The notes below the pieces were generated by a model that saw nothing but the letters and a program-made list of their open reading frames with translations, did not search any database and was not told where the DNA came from. A DNA stretch of 64,000 nucleotides from Cryptomeria japonica (taxonomy: Eukaryota > Streptophyta > Pinopsida > Cupressales > Cupressaceae), in NCBI RefSeq assembly GCF_030272615.1, contig NC_081414.1, positions 822,799,896 to 822,863,895 on the forward strand, in the 5' to 3' direction. The translations under genes were made by a program, and so were the position numbers. This document shows, piece by piece, positions 10,696 to 26,225 of the stretch; positions within the stretch are counted from its first letter, which is position 1; the number at the start of each line of letters is the position of its first letter.

Positions 10696-13473
10696 GTTTA
10701 AATAACTTAAAGCTTATGCGGCTTTCCTTATAGACCTTTGGGAATGGGTTTCAACCATGGACTAAAATATTGACCCAAAAAAATGAAAGGTAGGATGAAA
10801 ATGCAAAGACTATGGAAGACCAAGAGGTGTACAAAGTGTAGATGAATCTAGGGTAAACTTGCAATGTCCAAGAGTGTAAGACCAAAGTATGTGTGGTTTA
10901 GAGTAAGGTGTGGCTTCCAAAGAGATTATTGATCTCTTGATGACGTAAGTTGACCTTGAATCCAGGTTTGTATGTTTGAGATTAATGTGTGGATTCCAAA
11001 GAGATGATGGATCTCTTGATGAGGTAAGTTGACCTTGACTCAAGAAGACCAAATGAGACCCTAATTAGATGATGGATCTTGATGTGAGACTCACCTAGTG
11101 TTGTGTTGTAGTATGGTTACAAAGTTTAATGAGGACAAGCAAAGTAACCTTTTGACTTAAATTTGGAAGATATGTGTGAGGGAAATGTAAGTGAACAAAA
11201 ATGATTGAGTATGTATGACCAAGATAGGTTGACTAAAAGGTGAAACCCTATGGGAAGCAACCTTAGAAGCTCTTTAAATCTAAAAAACTTAAGTTCTTAT
11301 TGTTCCCAAGAGTTTGTTTGTAATCTTTCAACTGTGAACGTAAACCCAATTTTAACAAACCCAGACATGACTCTAATCATAAATGCAGTTATAGTGGTTA
11401 CAGATGTGGTTTCTTGATGATAATAACAATCTTATCTTGAAAATAAAAAATGCAATTTTGTTCTACACATACGTGGTTTCTCAACATGGGCATGATTTCA
11501 ACTGACATAGATGCAATTTCTGATAAATGTGAAAAGTTTTTGCTGATGCTTCTGCTATTGGACACAGACATGTTACTGAACTACACAGGCGTGGTTTCCA
11601 GGCACAGACACATCTTTAATAGTCAAATACATAGTTTTTGGTTTTTTGCTCAATTTTGTCAAATTTTTTAGGATGTTTAATGTGACCAAATCTCAATATT
11701 TTGACTCTTTTGCTAGCAAGAGGACACAATAATAGTGAAGACTCAATGTTTGAAATTATCCTGTCCAAGGAATCCAAATATGTTCCCAAATGTGAAGTGT
11801 TATGTGAAATATTTTTGCATACACTTGAAAACATGACAAACACAGTGTTTATTTATTTTATTTGAAAATGTTTGAGTGTTTTGATCATGCAAGCACAAAT
11901 CCTAGGGCTGGCCAAGACAAGAATTGTTGAATCTCACTTGGGGGTTAGCTTGAGCTAAACAATTCAGAGCAGATTCTTAGGTGCTTGACCCCACTGGCTC
12001 CCTTCCACAACACTCACTTCTCTGGGGAAGCCAAGCACTAGTCCCCATGAAAACTCCCCATGGTGAACTTTGTATCTCTGCTAACAATCGTAAGAATGTA
12101 AGCCGCTTAAGAGGTCCGACCTCCTGCACCAACAGCTAGAAGGTTTTTATCTTCTAAGACAAAAGGTGCCTAGTAAGGGTATCCATTCGAGTGGCCATAC
12201 ATGTGATAGCGTACACTCCATTAAGGAAGGCCCCCAACCTATAAAGGTTGTGCTCTATAGGGTTTATGTGGAGACATACCATCAGTATGAACTAATCAGC
12301 ACCCGTTGCTTACAACTTTCATCAAAAACACATTTATTTATAGTGGTGTGGAAGAGCTTGGCTTTAGCTTGTTACCACTTGGATCATTCCCTCTCACTTG
12401 GCCTTATGGGCTACTTAGGAGGTAGGCCCTCTAAAAAGAAACACAAAAAGTTCCTATCACTCAAGACACAAAAGACACTTGTTAATTTTAGAGAACCAAT
12501 TGAAGTGTTTTCTAGACTAAAGAAGACAAAGAAAGTAATTTTAAAGTTAAATCTTTGCCAAAGGTCCTGCACCAAACTTCTTAGTAGTTTTAAAATAATA
12601 CCCCTCCTACAAGAACACAAGTTAGGTAAATTATAAATCCAAAAGAATTTTTGAAATAGGGGCCTTTGGCAGGATGTTTTTCTCCCTTTTAAATAGCTGC
12701 ACTACTTTGTTAGTTAAATAAAAAGAGGTTAGTCCCAAAAATCAAATCAGAAACCTATCAAAAGGAAAAATGAAGAACTAAAAACACAGATGCAACTATA
12801 CCAAACACAGACGCAGAAATAGATCACAAATGTAGAATGATAAGACATGGATGCAAATTCCTAGATATGCAACTTCCAAAAAAAAAATAGGACTCAAACA
12901 TGACAGAAACTGGCACAAACATAACTTATAAACACAAACATGACAAGACAGATTGCAGATGCAATTTTAGGAACCGGCAAATGCAAATGCAGCTATACCA
13001 AATGTAGACACAAAAACAGATCACAAATGCAGAATCATAAGACACAGACTTAAATTCCCAGATCTGCAACCTGCAAAAACAAAATAGGACACATACATGA
13101 CAAAAACTGGCACAAACATAACTTTTAAACACAAACATGACAAGACAGATCGCATACACAATTTCAGGAACCTGTAAATGCAAAATTGGACAAAAAAACT
13201 TGCAAAAATAAAAACACAATTTTATGCATCGCGGATATGATAAGAAAACATAGACGTGATAAGACGCTACACAGATGCAACTTTAGGGTGACAGATCTGC
13301 AAAATCAGCAAAAAATTAGAAACACAAAATAATAGTCGTAGACGTGGACACAGAACGCAGACGCAATCAGATCTATTATAGATGCAGAAAAACATAGAAT
13401 CATCGCAATATCGAACCTGCAACTTTGAAAAACACAAAAACTACAAATAAAATGTCAAAATAAAGGGACAAGA
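10696..13473 (-). other. Long untranslated leader of the Tat element
   Basis: About 2.8 kb between gag and primer site, with no coding potential I can support. It contains many scattered copies of a short motif close to cacagacgcaa, cacagatgcaa or cacaggcgtgg (11390-11610, 12785-13385) and a 197-bp tandem duplication. Long leaders are common in Tat/Ogre-type elements. Confidence 0.6.
12791..13184. repeat. Tandem duplication, 2 x 197 bp
   Basis: The unit beginning tgcaactatacc at 12791 is repeated, beginning tgcagctatacc, at 12988. Many substitutions between the units show it is old. It lies inside the leader of the Tat element. Confidence 0.85.
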
Positions 13474-13491
13474 GTCCCAACGGGCGTGCCA
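13474..13491 (-). other. Putative primer-binding site of the Tat element
   Basis: Read on the minus strand, tggcacgcccgttgggac begins 3 bases after the LTR end at 13495. Position and G/C-rich form fit a tRNA primer site. I do not assign the tRNA. Confidence 0.6.
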
Positions 13492-13494
13492 AAA

Positions 13495-14244
13495 TGTATA
13501 TGGTGAAAAGTGGATAATGGAAATAACAATATTGAAAGAATAACAAGGATCAACCACAAAAACCCTAGCCTAATAGTGAAAGCAGTCCACCATACACTAA
13601 TGAAGATACCTAAGACCATGCAAATCAACAAAAACAAATCAAATATACCATTCACCTGTCTAGTAGGGTTCCAATCTCCATCTCTTCCTATCTCCATTGA
13701 TCTTGTTGGATCACAAGAGCTCAACAAAGAACAAAAATGTGGTTGATAGAAGGCTTTATTGCATAAGATCGATTATGTCAATAGAGTGCTCATTCATTAG
13801 GGTTAGTAATGAAGGAGAGTATCCTCTTATATAGAAGACACTTTCAGAAATGAAGGGATAAGATTAAGATAAATGGTCGGCTAGGGTTAAAGGGTAGGTA
13901 GAGGAAATAATTAAATGATAAAGGGGGTAGGTAAGAGAATAATTAAGAGACGAGTGACATGTGTCATGGGTAGAAAAGGCTACTGAATTAATTAAATAAA
14001 TAAATATTTATTTAATTAATAGAGGAAGTGGGATCAATTAAATAAATAAAATATTTATTTAATTTAGGAAAAGGATAATTTAAATAAATAAAAGTATTTA
14101 TTTAAATGAGGAAAGTCTTAGAAGAGGATTAATGAATTAATTAAATAAATAATAATTTATTTAATTAATAGAAGACTTAGGATAAAATAATTAAATAAAT
14201 AAAAAAATTTATTTAACTAGATAGGACAATTTTAGGTGTCTACA
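13495..14244 (-). mobile_element. 5' LTR of Tat-type gypsy element
   Basis: A 750-bp LTR, bounded on the plus strand by tgtatatgg and gtgtctaca. On the minus strand it therefore runs TGTAGACACC...TATACA with matching TGTA/TACA ends. The primer site lies directly outside its left end. U3 (the right-hand part) contains five AT-rich inverted repeats between 13980 and 14215. The partner LTR is not in the window. Its minus-strand start resembles that of the LTR at 50432. Confidence 0.75.
13980..14215. repeat. Cluster of five AT-rich palindromes in LTR U3
   Basis: Five near-perfect inverted repeats built on ttaaataaata...tatttatttaa, centred near 14001, 14049, 14092, 14147 and 14197, about 45-55 bp apart. 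Each could form a hairpin of roughly 12-16 bp per arm. Confidence 0.85.
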
Positions 14245-18034
<3,790 letters not shown>

Positions 18035-18319
18035 ATGAATTCAACTCAAATTCAACTTAAATGTCGTGTTCTGTTTATTCGACAATGCTCCCAAAAAATC
18101 TATGAACAGATAACTGCAAATTTAAGCAGAAAAGAGCAGGAGGACGATAAACTTATTGCACAAGTTTATCTAGCATTCAGCAAGAGTGTTCTTTCATCAT
18201 CATTAAATTTAAGCAGAAAAGAGCAGGAGAAAGATCACTTTCTTGCAAAAATCCATGAATGCACAACTGTAAATTTAGTTTTCACAGCATTTTTGCTGCC
18301 GCATATTCGCAAATAATTT
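18035..18319 (+). CDS. Small open frame with an internal duplication, doubtful
   Basis: A frame of 94 codons from ATG 18035 to TAA. It contains the motif NLSRKEQE twice (residues about 29-36 and 58-65), caused by an imperfect DNA duplication starting near 18118 and 18206. There is no signal peptide, membrane segment or known domain. It could be a remnant of a repetitive gene or a chance frame. I do not recognise it. Confidence 0.2.
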
Positions 18320-18654
18320 TTCATTTTGCTTGATAGACATTTCAGCTTCACAACAAGTAAAAATTGCTATTTTTTCTAGTAACACAGTTATCTATTAAAT
18401 ACATCGCCACATTTAATTTCTTTTGCCTTTCCTCTGAACACTTTTAAATACATTATATAAACCCGACGGCACAAATTACATGAAAGCTGACCAGGAAGAC
18501 TGAAACGGAAGCACCCTAAGCAAAATGGTCATCAGAAAAACAGACAGCTGCTAAAGCAAGCAAACACATCTCCACCAGCAAGAAAAGAAGCCAAAACACC
18601 TTTAAAATAACTTAAATGCAACTTCCCTAAGCAAGATGAATCATCTGCTAAAAG

Positions 18655-18850
18655 GAACACACACCTGTTACAGCAGATAAATCTGACATAACACAGCTAT
18701 ACAAGCAAGGAAACAAGCCAAAACAGCTACAAATAATACAAAAGAGCGGCCCTAAAATTGAAGAAAAGACCAAAAGGCAGATCATCGCAACCAAAAAACC
18801 TGTCAGGCCCTGCCAATAAGTGAAAAGACCAAAAGGTTTACTTGGATACC
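18655..18850 (-). pseudogene. Fragment paralogous to the membrane-protein exon at 48650
   Basis: Minus-strand text with LTGFLVAMICLLVFSSILG aligns with SLPSLLTIMICLFVFPSILG of the 48.7-kb exon. DNA identity is clear in the stretch around tttttcaattttagg-type sequence. The coding match ends near a potential splice donor, cag/gtgtgtg at about 18655, equivalent to cag/gtatgc in the other copy. The N-terminal part is missing or diverged, and no ATG with a matching start is seen. It is probably a duplicated gene fragment. Confidence 0.5.
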
Positions 18851-18871
18851 AATTCAAAACTTTTTAGAGTA

Positions 18872-19030
18872 CAGTAAGATCTATACCAAAGTCTTTCGCT
18901 GGCTCAATCTTGATGTGTTACGGACTACAATTTCATGCAATACAAGTAAACCCTGGATTTATACAGAAACCTGGCCAAGCCTGAACAGAGAAGGGTTAGT
19001 AAGAAACAATAATGGAGAGCGCAACCTTTT
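18872..19030. repeat. Dispersed direct repeat, left copy
   Basis: About 159 bp sharing tttcgctggctcaatcttga and a TATA-like tgtataaatcc (read on minus) with 19397-19557, at an offset of 525 bp. It lies just upstream, on the minus strand, of the membrane-exon fragment at 18655-18850. Confidence 0.75.
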
Positions 19031-19396
19031 TACATTTTTAAAGACCTTTTTCCTAGAAGTTGATACGCACATGTATTTTATGTCACGGACCTCATCATAA
19101 AACACATACACATTATTTTTTGCAGCTCCCGCCGTGCTTCTGTTAATTTGCAGTGGCTGCAGTGCCCTGCTGGATTCTGGGGCTGGTATTTTTGGCAGTA
19201 GATGCAGTGACCTCTCGGAGATTTGCAGTAGAATCAGTGCTCGGCCGTATTTCTGTAAATTTGATGAAACTGATCAGAACTTTCATTAACTTTTTCCCCG
19301 CTACCGATTCATAAATATGTTAACATACGTATCAGATGAACAGATCGATTCATTTGAACGGAATTACTTACCTCGCAAATGGCCATATCAGATAAT

Positions 19397-19557
19397 CAGT
19401 AAAATCTATCCCAAATCCTTTTCGCTGGCTCAATCTTGATGCTTTACGCACTATAAATTCATACAATACAAGTAACCCTTGGATTTATACAAAACCAGGC
19501 CAAGCCTACACATAGAGATATCTGTAAAAGGCATTGATGGAGAGCGTAAACTTGGTA
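19397..19557. repeat. Dispersed direct repeat, right copy
   Basis: Second copy of 18872-19030, with roughly 80 percent identity judged by eye. It also carries a TATA-like tgtataaatcc on the minus strand. Confidence 0.75.
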
Positions 19558-21120
19558 CAAAGATTCGCAGAACTTAGGAAGCATATGTTCTTCAATTATA
19601 CTTCTGCTCATGGGTACGATGTAGCAGTTGCAGAAGACATTTGCTGTAGCGGCAATTTCTATGCTGCCGGTCGCTGATCTTCAAAGCCAGCGCATTTTGA
19701 TTGAGGACAGTTCAATTTACTGATGGAGATTTTGTATGCAACTCCAATATGTTTCAGTCACTTCTTTTATTGATGGAATGTAAAAGCAGTAATATGCTTT
19801 TTGTCTTGTTCTGAGGACTGTGTTTTGCTCTTATGGTCATGGTACTGTTACTGGTCCTGCATGTCTATTTGGGATTTTCCCATCTTTATAACATCTAGAT
19901 TTTGAAGGTTAATCAATAATTATTCATTAATATATCTACATTATTTAATTAATAAGAATCTATCAAATAATAAGTTTCTTTAAACGTCTTAAAAATTACA
20001 CGGATGCTTCAAATTTTATAGTAACATCATAAGATTCTTGCATACATCTTCTTTAAATCGAAGGTTCTTTTTATTTTTGAAGGAACGTCAAATAATTATC
20101 TACACGTGTAAATTATTTTCAACTCTAAGTACAATTATTTATGTAATCTTAATTTTCAATTTTGTTAAGTAATTATATATTTCAAATAAAATTATTTATA
20201 GACATTAAGTTTCTACAATTCATATGATTGGAATCAGTTGTTTCTATAGTCCATGCAATAAATGTTTGTAAGTTTCTAATTTAAACAGTGTATATTATTA
20301 TAAATATATGAACAAAAAATGTACAAATTTAAGCTAGAAGCTTGCACACATATATTATAACATTTTACTTAGAATAAGTATTTATGTGTAAAGTAATGAT
20401 ACAAATTTTTTGATTAATTTTAAAAAAAAATTATTTATTATCATTCTTATGGACCAAATAATCTTATCTTTTATTACAATCTTCATATTCTTTAGAATAT
20501 GTAAGAATATGTAATAATAAATACTACACAATCTATAAGTAAAATAACATACTATCACTCACATAACAAAAGTCTTTGAATGCAAGTTCCAATTAAAAAC
20601 ATGATTTACCATACTAACAAAATTATCATTTTTCACCTTTTAAGTAATTATTAATTATCAATTTTAAGTATAATATTTGTAATTATTTCAATTTTGTTTA
20701 AAATTATTTATTACAAATTAGAGTACTAGTTAATATTAAACATGGATACCTCCCTCTTCAATCTTAAACATCAATGACTATAATTTTAGTTCTTGTTTGA
20801 TAGTGAATTTGTCCAACTTTAAGCATTTCTCTCCATTTTTTTAAATTATTGATTATCAATAATAAATATTCATTAATGAGGTGAGATGATAAACCTTATT
20901 CAATAGTTATAATATGATCATCAAATATTGTAATAAGAAAAACAAATTTTGTATATTAAAAAACTAGATTTAGAGTATAAAGAGGCTATTATCAAAATGA
21001 GCACATTTTTTGCTAGAAATAACCTTTTTGAAAGGAAACTTAAATACAAAGAAAACAACATAAAAAAAGGAGGAGAATCCACTAAGGAATCCTAGAGAAC
21101 TAATCATTAATGCCAATATT
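19558..21120. other. AT-rich intergenic DNA
   Basis: Very AT-rich, especially from 19900. No feature I can support. Confidence 0.5.
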
Positions 21121-21129
21121 GACAATAAA

Positions 21130-21335
21130 GAGCCCACTAATCCCTCTTCACCTCCAACGTAGACTTCTACCTATATACTTTTTTATTGATGTGAATAATT
21201 TTGAGAACTTGTTTCAATTTTTCATGGTCAAAGTCATCCCATTTAGTAGCATTCTAGTTGAAATATCCTTTAGAAACCCATTTAGATAGATAGTCATCCA
21301 CTGTATTCCACTCTTTAGGTATATGCAAAAAAAAT
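21130..21335 (-). pseudogene. Possible LINE RNase H remnant
   Basis: The minus strand reads HIPKEWNTVDDYLSKWVSKG, then a stop, then NATKWDDFDHEKLKQVLK. The H-x-x-x-E-x-N-x-x-x-D-x-L-S pattern resembles the end of the RNase H domain found in plant LINE polyproteins. Only this fragment is readable, and it stops short of the outer copia element that begins at 21577. It could also come from another retroelement's RNase H. Confidence 0.35.
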
Positions 21336-21576
21336 TAGAATCAAAATTTGTTAAAAAAATGGATGGGAGACACTTGGAGTTGTGTGGCATGGCCTAGAGA
21401 ATCATTGCCCTAACTTTATCCTCTACTCACATTTTTTTTCTTGTGTGTAGATTATTGAGGGGTGTTAGCTAAGTGCATAGGGTGTGGGTGTCTGCATCAT
21501 AAGTGCATGGGGTTTATTGGTAATATTTTTATTTTTGTCTAGGGTGTTTGAGGTGCATTGGGAAATACCTTGTTTC

Positions 21577-22440
21577 TGTTGGCATTGCACACTCCAATGA
21601 GAATTGTAGTTGATTGAAGGTATTGTCATTGATGGCAACCTTCCAATCCTATGGCACCGGCAGGCACTAGAATCGACAGACTCTACATCAGAAGATAGTT
21701 CACCGCCAACAACAAAGATGATTACCAACACCCCAGCCAACAGGATTTTGTTTATTGTATATTGTATTTAATTGTAATATCTTTTTGTAAGCCGACATGG
21801 CATATTGTAATATGACTCATATATAAGTATGAGATATTGTAGATCATTTTGTAAGAGAGATACACATAGATAGATGGATATGATGAGCGAATATTAAGGC
21901 AGATTTTGGAGTAAGGTTTATGGTTGTTGTATGACCTTAAACCAGTATTGAATCTGGCATAGCAGATGCTTTTTGTAGCAGTACATCACATTGGATTTCC
22001 AAAATCCATTTTTGTAAGTCAGTGAGACTTCCTTTTATAATTGAGCAATGAGCTATAGGCAGTTGGCCTTCCTGCATGTGCAAGCACCACCTATTGTAAG
22101 TAATATCCATTCATTGGCCAGTGAGTGAATATTGTGGGTCACAAATCCCATCGAGGTCACCACCTATTGTACGTAATATCCATTCATTGGCCAGTGAGTG
22201 AATATTGTGGGTCACAAATCCCACCGAGGTTTTTCCCACATCGGGTTTCCTCACCAAAAATCTTGTGTTATGGTGTGCTTTATTTGTTGTGTTTATTGTT
22301 CATATTTACTGCATTAATTCTTGTTTACCAGTACATTGTTTTGGAATGCAATTTGTTTAATAAGGTCTGAAAATATATTAATCGATTAGATATTGATTCA
22401 CCCCCCCCCCCCCCTCTTAGAACCTTTAGGAATCCTAACA
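21577..22440 (+). repeat. 5' LTR of outer element
   Basis: 864 bp, tgttggcatt...aatcctaaca. It has a TATA box, tatataag, at 21820-21827. A 73-bp tandem duplication (22085-22230) and a longer C run (about 22400-22414) make it longer than the 3' LTR. Confidence 0.92.
22085..22230. repeat. 73-bp tandem duplication found only in the 5' LTR
   Basis: The unit from caccacctattgtaagtaat at 22085 is repeated at 22158 with two or three changes. The 3' LTR has one unit, so the duplication arose after insertion. Confidence 0.92.
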
Positions 22441-22441
22441 A

Positions 22442-22454
22442 TTGGTATCTGAGC
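22442..22454 (+). other. Primer-binding site of outer element
   Basis: ttggtatctgagc directly follows the LTR end at 22440. It differs by one base from the initiator-Met tRNA complement TGGTATCAGAGC, the usual copia primer site. Confidence 0.85.
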
Positions 22455-22511
22455 TTGGTCCTTTATTTTCAAAAGCCTAACAACTTGAGGAAGATTCTGA
22501 CATGGGTACTG

Positions 22512-23516
22512 ATGGAAAACTTGAGAAAAAAATTGGAAACAACTCTTTCAGATTATGATGCAGAAAAGCTGAAGAATATGAAACTTGAAGATGATCTAAA
22601 GATTGCACAGGAATTCATTCAAGGACTACAAGAAAATCTCACTATTGCTTGGAACAAAAGAAGAGAACTTTATGAGAAAATGCAGAGTGATAATGATGAA
22701 AAGGAAACTCTTAATGATCTTGTGAACAAGCTGAGACAAGGAAACAGTGCTATGAGAAATGAGATGCAAGATATGAATATGACGTTTTGTAAAGACATTG
22801 AAGATAGAAAGAAGAATAAAGATGACTTGATTAGAAGATTAAATGATGCTGGAAATGAAAATACAAGACTTAGTCATGAAAATGATATGTTGAAGAGAGA
22901 TTTGATGTACACACAAAATGACAGAACTGAACTTATGAGACAGAAGGGAATTTTGGAAAATGAGTTGGCTACTGCAAATCAACACAAAGAGGAATTCAAG
23001 AAAAGTTCAGAGGAACTTGATAACATGCTGAAAAATCAAAAACCTAATGGAGATACTAATAGACTTGGCTTTGAAGTTGGTGAAAGCTCTGATACTACAA
23101 ACAAATATGATCACAGTAAACCGGTAAGACAACCTAATGCCTACAAATTTAATGGGAAATTCTTTAACTATAACAAGTATGGTCATAGAGAAAATCAGTG
23201 TAGATCTAGAAACTATCAAAACACTAATGCACCCACCGGTCAATGTTCCAAATGCAACAAAATTGGTCATAATTCAGAAAATTACAGAATGAATGTAAGA
23301 CGTTATGTTTGTGGAAGATTTGGACAGTTATCTAATCAATGCAGAACGCATACCGGCATAGGATATGAAAAGGTTATTCAAAAAAACAATGTGACTTGTT
23401 ATGCTTGTAACAAGATTGGACATATTATAAAATTTTGTAGACATAAGGCATCCCCAGCAAATAACAAAGGACCTAGTTTGAAAGGTAAAGAGAAGGTTGA
23501 AGAGGTAAAGCAATAA
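22512..23516 (+). CDS. Gag-like coiled-coil and zinc-knuckle protein of outer element
   Basis: The frame is open from the primer site. The first in-frame ATG is at 22512 (MENLRKKLETTL), giving 334 residues. The first 180 or so are highly charged and heptad-like, predicting a long coiled coil. The C-terminal third has four CCHC-type knuckles: two near-canonical (CSKCNKIGHNSENY, CYACNKIGHIIKFC) and two lacking a cysteine or histidine (FFNYNKYGHRENQC, YVCGRFGQLSNQC). A capsid domain like that of the inner element is not visible. The family role would be RNA binding and particle assembly. It is open without stops, unlike the other transposon genes here, though some knuckle residues are lost. Confidence 0.75.
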   Translation: MENLRKKLETTLSDYDAEKLKNMKLEDDLKIAQEFIQGLQENLTIAWNKRRELYEKMQSDNDEKETLNDLVNKLRQGNSAMRNEMQDMNMTFCKDIEDRKKNKDDLIRRLNDAGNENTRLSHENDMLKRDLMYTQNDRTELMRQKGILENELATANQHKEEFKKSSEELDNMLKNQKPNGDTNRLGFEVGESSDTTNKYDHSKPVRQPNAYKFNGKFFNYNKYGHRENQCRSRNYQNTNAPTGQCSKCNKIGHNSENYRMNVRRYVCGRFGQLSNQCRTHTGIGYEKVIQKNNVTCYACNKIGHIIKFCRHKASPANNKGPSLKGKEKVEEVKQ

Positions 23517-23694
23517 TTTTCAAAACAATGGATTAGAAAGATAGATCAGAATGTTGATGAGGCTATTCCTTCACCAGTAGAATGGAGTATCACTCCACTG
23601 GCAAGAGATTCTTCATCCAACTGAACTAAACCTTTTGGGAGTATCACAACAAATTGAAAATCATGCTAGTTTACCCTTGGTTGATGGTAAGAAG

Positions 23695-25195
23695 TGTTGG
23701 CATTATAACAAACAATGTGAGATTGTTGACATTTCAATAAGGATATTGAGAAAGTTGTTGATGACTATGGATATAACTGATTAAGGATGTTCACTGTCTT
23801 AATAATATTATTTTGTCATTGATGTCAAGAAATTGATTTTCTAAATTCAGTATGATGTTGCCATATCTTAAGAAGTATATTTTGAAAAGAGTTAATATGT
23901 TGGTAAAAGACACAGAAAGAATGTGATGAATAAGGGGAGGAATAAGTTATTCAATGGGCGACTATTACCGAGTTAGAAAATGATGAGATCATGTTGTTTA
24001 GATTGTTTTGATATCTTACATATGCTATTGATTGTAAGGTTAATACTATACTATGTTACCGAGTAAAGAACCTAGTCGGTAAACCCTAAGGTTATCGCTA
24101 TCATTTAATGAAGGCAGAATGTCTACCGAGTGAAGTTTAGTATTTACCGAGTTGCAACCGAGTAATAATAGAATGCATTGAATGAATAAAAGCATTATAT
24201 TAATGAAGGAAGCTGATGAGCTGGAGTTGATTAAATGATTGGTAAGCCATGTGTAAAGTTTGTTAAAGGATCTATGGTAATGAAAGATTGGTAGGAAGAT
24301 CTACAACTCAGATTGAACCGCAATACCTTAGCACAAGTTCCAAGGGAAGAATGCAAGTTCCAAGGTGAGGTAAAACGTTTTACAGATCGAAAGATACATT
24401 GAACCTAGTCAAGTTTGAAGATCTGATGGCTATGATTGATCATGGGAAATGTGATCAAGGAGACTAAGCAGTTGAAATATTGTTTATAAATAGGGAACTG
24501 TTGATAAACAATGTATGTGGGCAAGTGTATGCACAGGGATGCTACAAAGTGATTACCAAGCACAGAAGCTTGAAGATGTGTTTAAATAATAGAGTATAGA
24601 GCCCAGCAGAGGAACAAGATAAGTCTTATGACTTGATTGTATTGAGCAAATAAGAATCTACTTTAACATTTTTAGATGTGAAGTTGCAGATATATTTTAT
24701 TACTGTTATTTTGTGAAGTAACAAAAAATCTCTTAATCGAGTGGACTTAACAGTCTTATTTGTAAAACCCTCTAGCAAAGTGACATTCTTATTGAGTGTT
24801 TAAAATCCTTTAACAAGGTCACTTCTAACAAGATGAAAATCCTAACAGATCTGAGGGAAATCCCTTAACCAGGTCACATCCAGCAATGTGTTTGTAATCT
24901 TTAACAAGATTTTCTTTTAACCAAGCATACTCTAGAAGAGTATATTTCTTAGTGGGTCTGAAATGCCATAGTGGTTTTTCCCTATTTGGATTTCCACATT
25001 AAATCTGGTGTTATATGTTGTGTGATCTTATATGTTTATGAGTCTACATGCATTAATTTTTTTTTCTATATATTACCGAGGTTGAATCTATTGTTTTTAT
25101 GGAAGAAAAAGTTTGAATGATTCAATCCCCCCCCCCCCCCCTCTCATCTTGTTTGCTTGACATATGTACTGAACATTTTAGTATCAAAACTATCA
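23695..25195 (+). repeat. 5' LTR of inner element
   Basis: 1501 bp, tgttggcatt...actatca. TATA box tataaata at 24485-24492 and a C run at about 25127-25140. Confidence 0.93.
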
Positions 25196-25197
25196 AT

Positions 25198-25209
25198 TAG
25201 TATCAGAGC
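25198..25209 (+). other. Primer-binding site of inner element
   Basis: tagtatcagagc, one base off the initiator-Met tRNA complement, two bases after the LTR. Confidence 0.85.
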
Positions 25210-25259
25210 TTTGGACTCCGAAAGAAAAGTTTAAAGGCACTTGAGTCAAAGATCCAAAG

Positions 25260-26225
25260 ATGTATAAGAGGGATGCACCAAAGCTGAACAAGTCAAGTTT
25301 CTCTACATGGTAGAAAAGGATGAAGTTGCATTTATCAAGAATTGGAGAATATATTGTCTATTATCTGGAGAATGATTTTTTTACACCTAGCACCTATCCA
25401 TTGACAATGGAAGAGATAAAGACAAAGCAAGAACATATTCAAGCAATGATTGAAATAACATCTGCATTAACTGACTTAGAGTTTAATGATCTAGAAGGCT
25501 ATATTGATGCTAAAGCAATGTGGAACAAGCTCATATCTGTGTATGGTGGTGATGAACATGTTCAAAGAGCAAAAGTGGATAGTCTAAGAGGACAACTTGA
25601 ATCTATGAGAATGAATGAAGGTGAGAACATAACCCAGTACAGTACAAGACTAAAGGAGATTGTTAATCAAATCAAAGGAGCGGGAGGAACTATTGTAGAA
25701 AAAGATGTAACAAGTAAGCTATTGGGAACCCTTCTACCAGCTTATGCAATCCGATTCTCTGCAATCAATGAATTGAGGTGTATACCAAATATGCTAGTTT
25801 CTTTAGATGCTACTATTGGTAAGTTACATGCATTTGAGTTAAGTAACTTTGATAATAGTGGGTCATCGGTAAATAAAGTTGAATCTGCATTCAGTTCTTT
25901 TCATATTGATGAATCTGATGATTACAATGATATAAAGTATAAGTACTCTGAAGGAAATCATAGTGGAGCAAGTGAAAGATGTCGCAAAAACATGGAGGAG
26001 GTACACAAACTGTATGAAGAAATCAGAAAGCAAGAAGAGTTTGAAGCACTATTAGCTAGAAGGCTACCAAGAGGAAAAGGTAAGTACAAAGGAAAGTTGC
26101 CTTTGAAATGTTTTAACTATGATAGAATTCAACATATGGCTTCTAACTGTCCTGACAAAGAATCTAGTGAAAAGAGAGATTACCAAGATGACAGACAGAA
26201 AGATAATCATTATAGAGGACACTGA
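25260..26225 (+). pseudogene. Inner element gag
   Basis: Starts at ATG 25260 (MYKRDAPKLNKSSFSTW). A TAG at 25311 interrupts the N-terminus, then the frame is open from 25314 to the TGA at 26223. The middle resembles the copia capsid region: AKAMWNKLISVYGG, LRGQLESMRMNEGENI, and LLGTLLPAY. The nucleocapsid knuckle CFNYDRIQHMASNC has lost its second cysteine (Tyr) and its Gly. The frame continues past the TGA into protease, so gag-protease was one polyprotein. The product would coat element RNA in virus-like particles. Confidence 0.85.

Noticed and set aside
12926-13219. Cys/Phe-rich minus-strand frame in the Tat leader
   Set aside because: Arises from translating the tandemly repeated leader; the frame is not conserved between the two units in a gene-like way.
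22399-22414. Poly-C runs near LTR ends as biological signals
   Set aside because: Length differs between LTR pairs and could be slippage or sequencing error.
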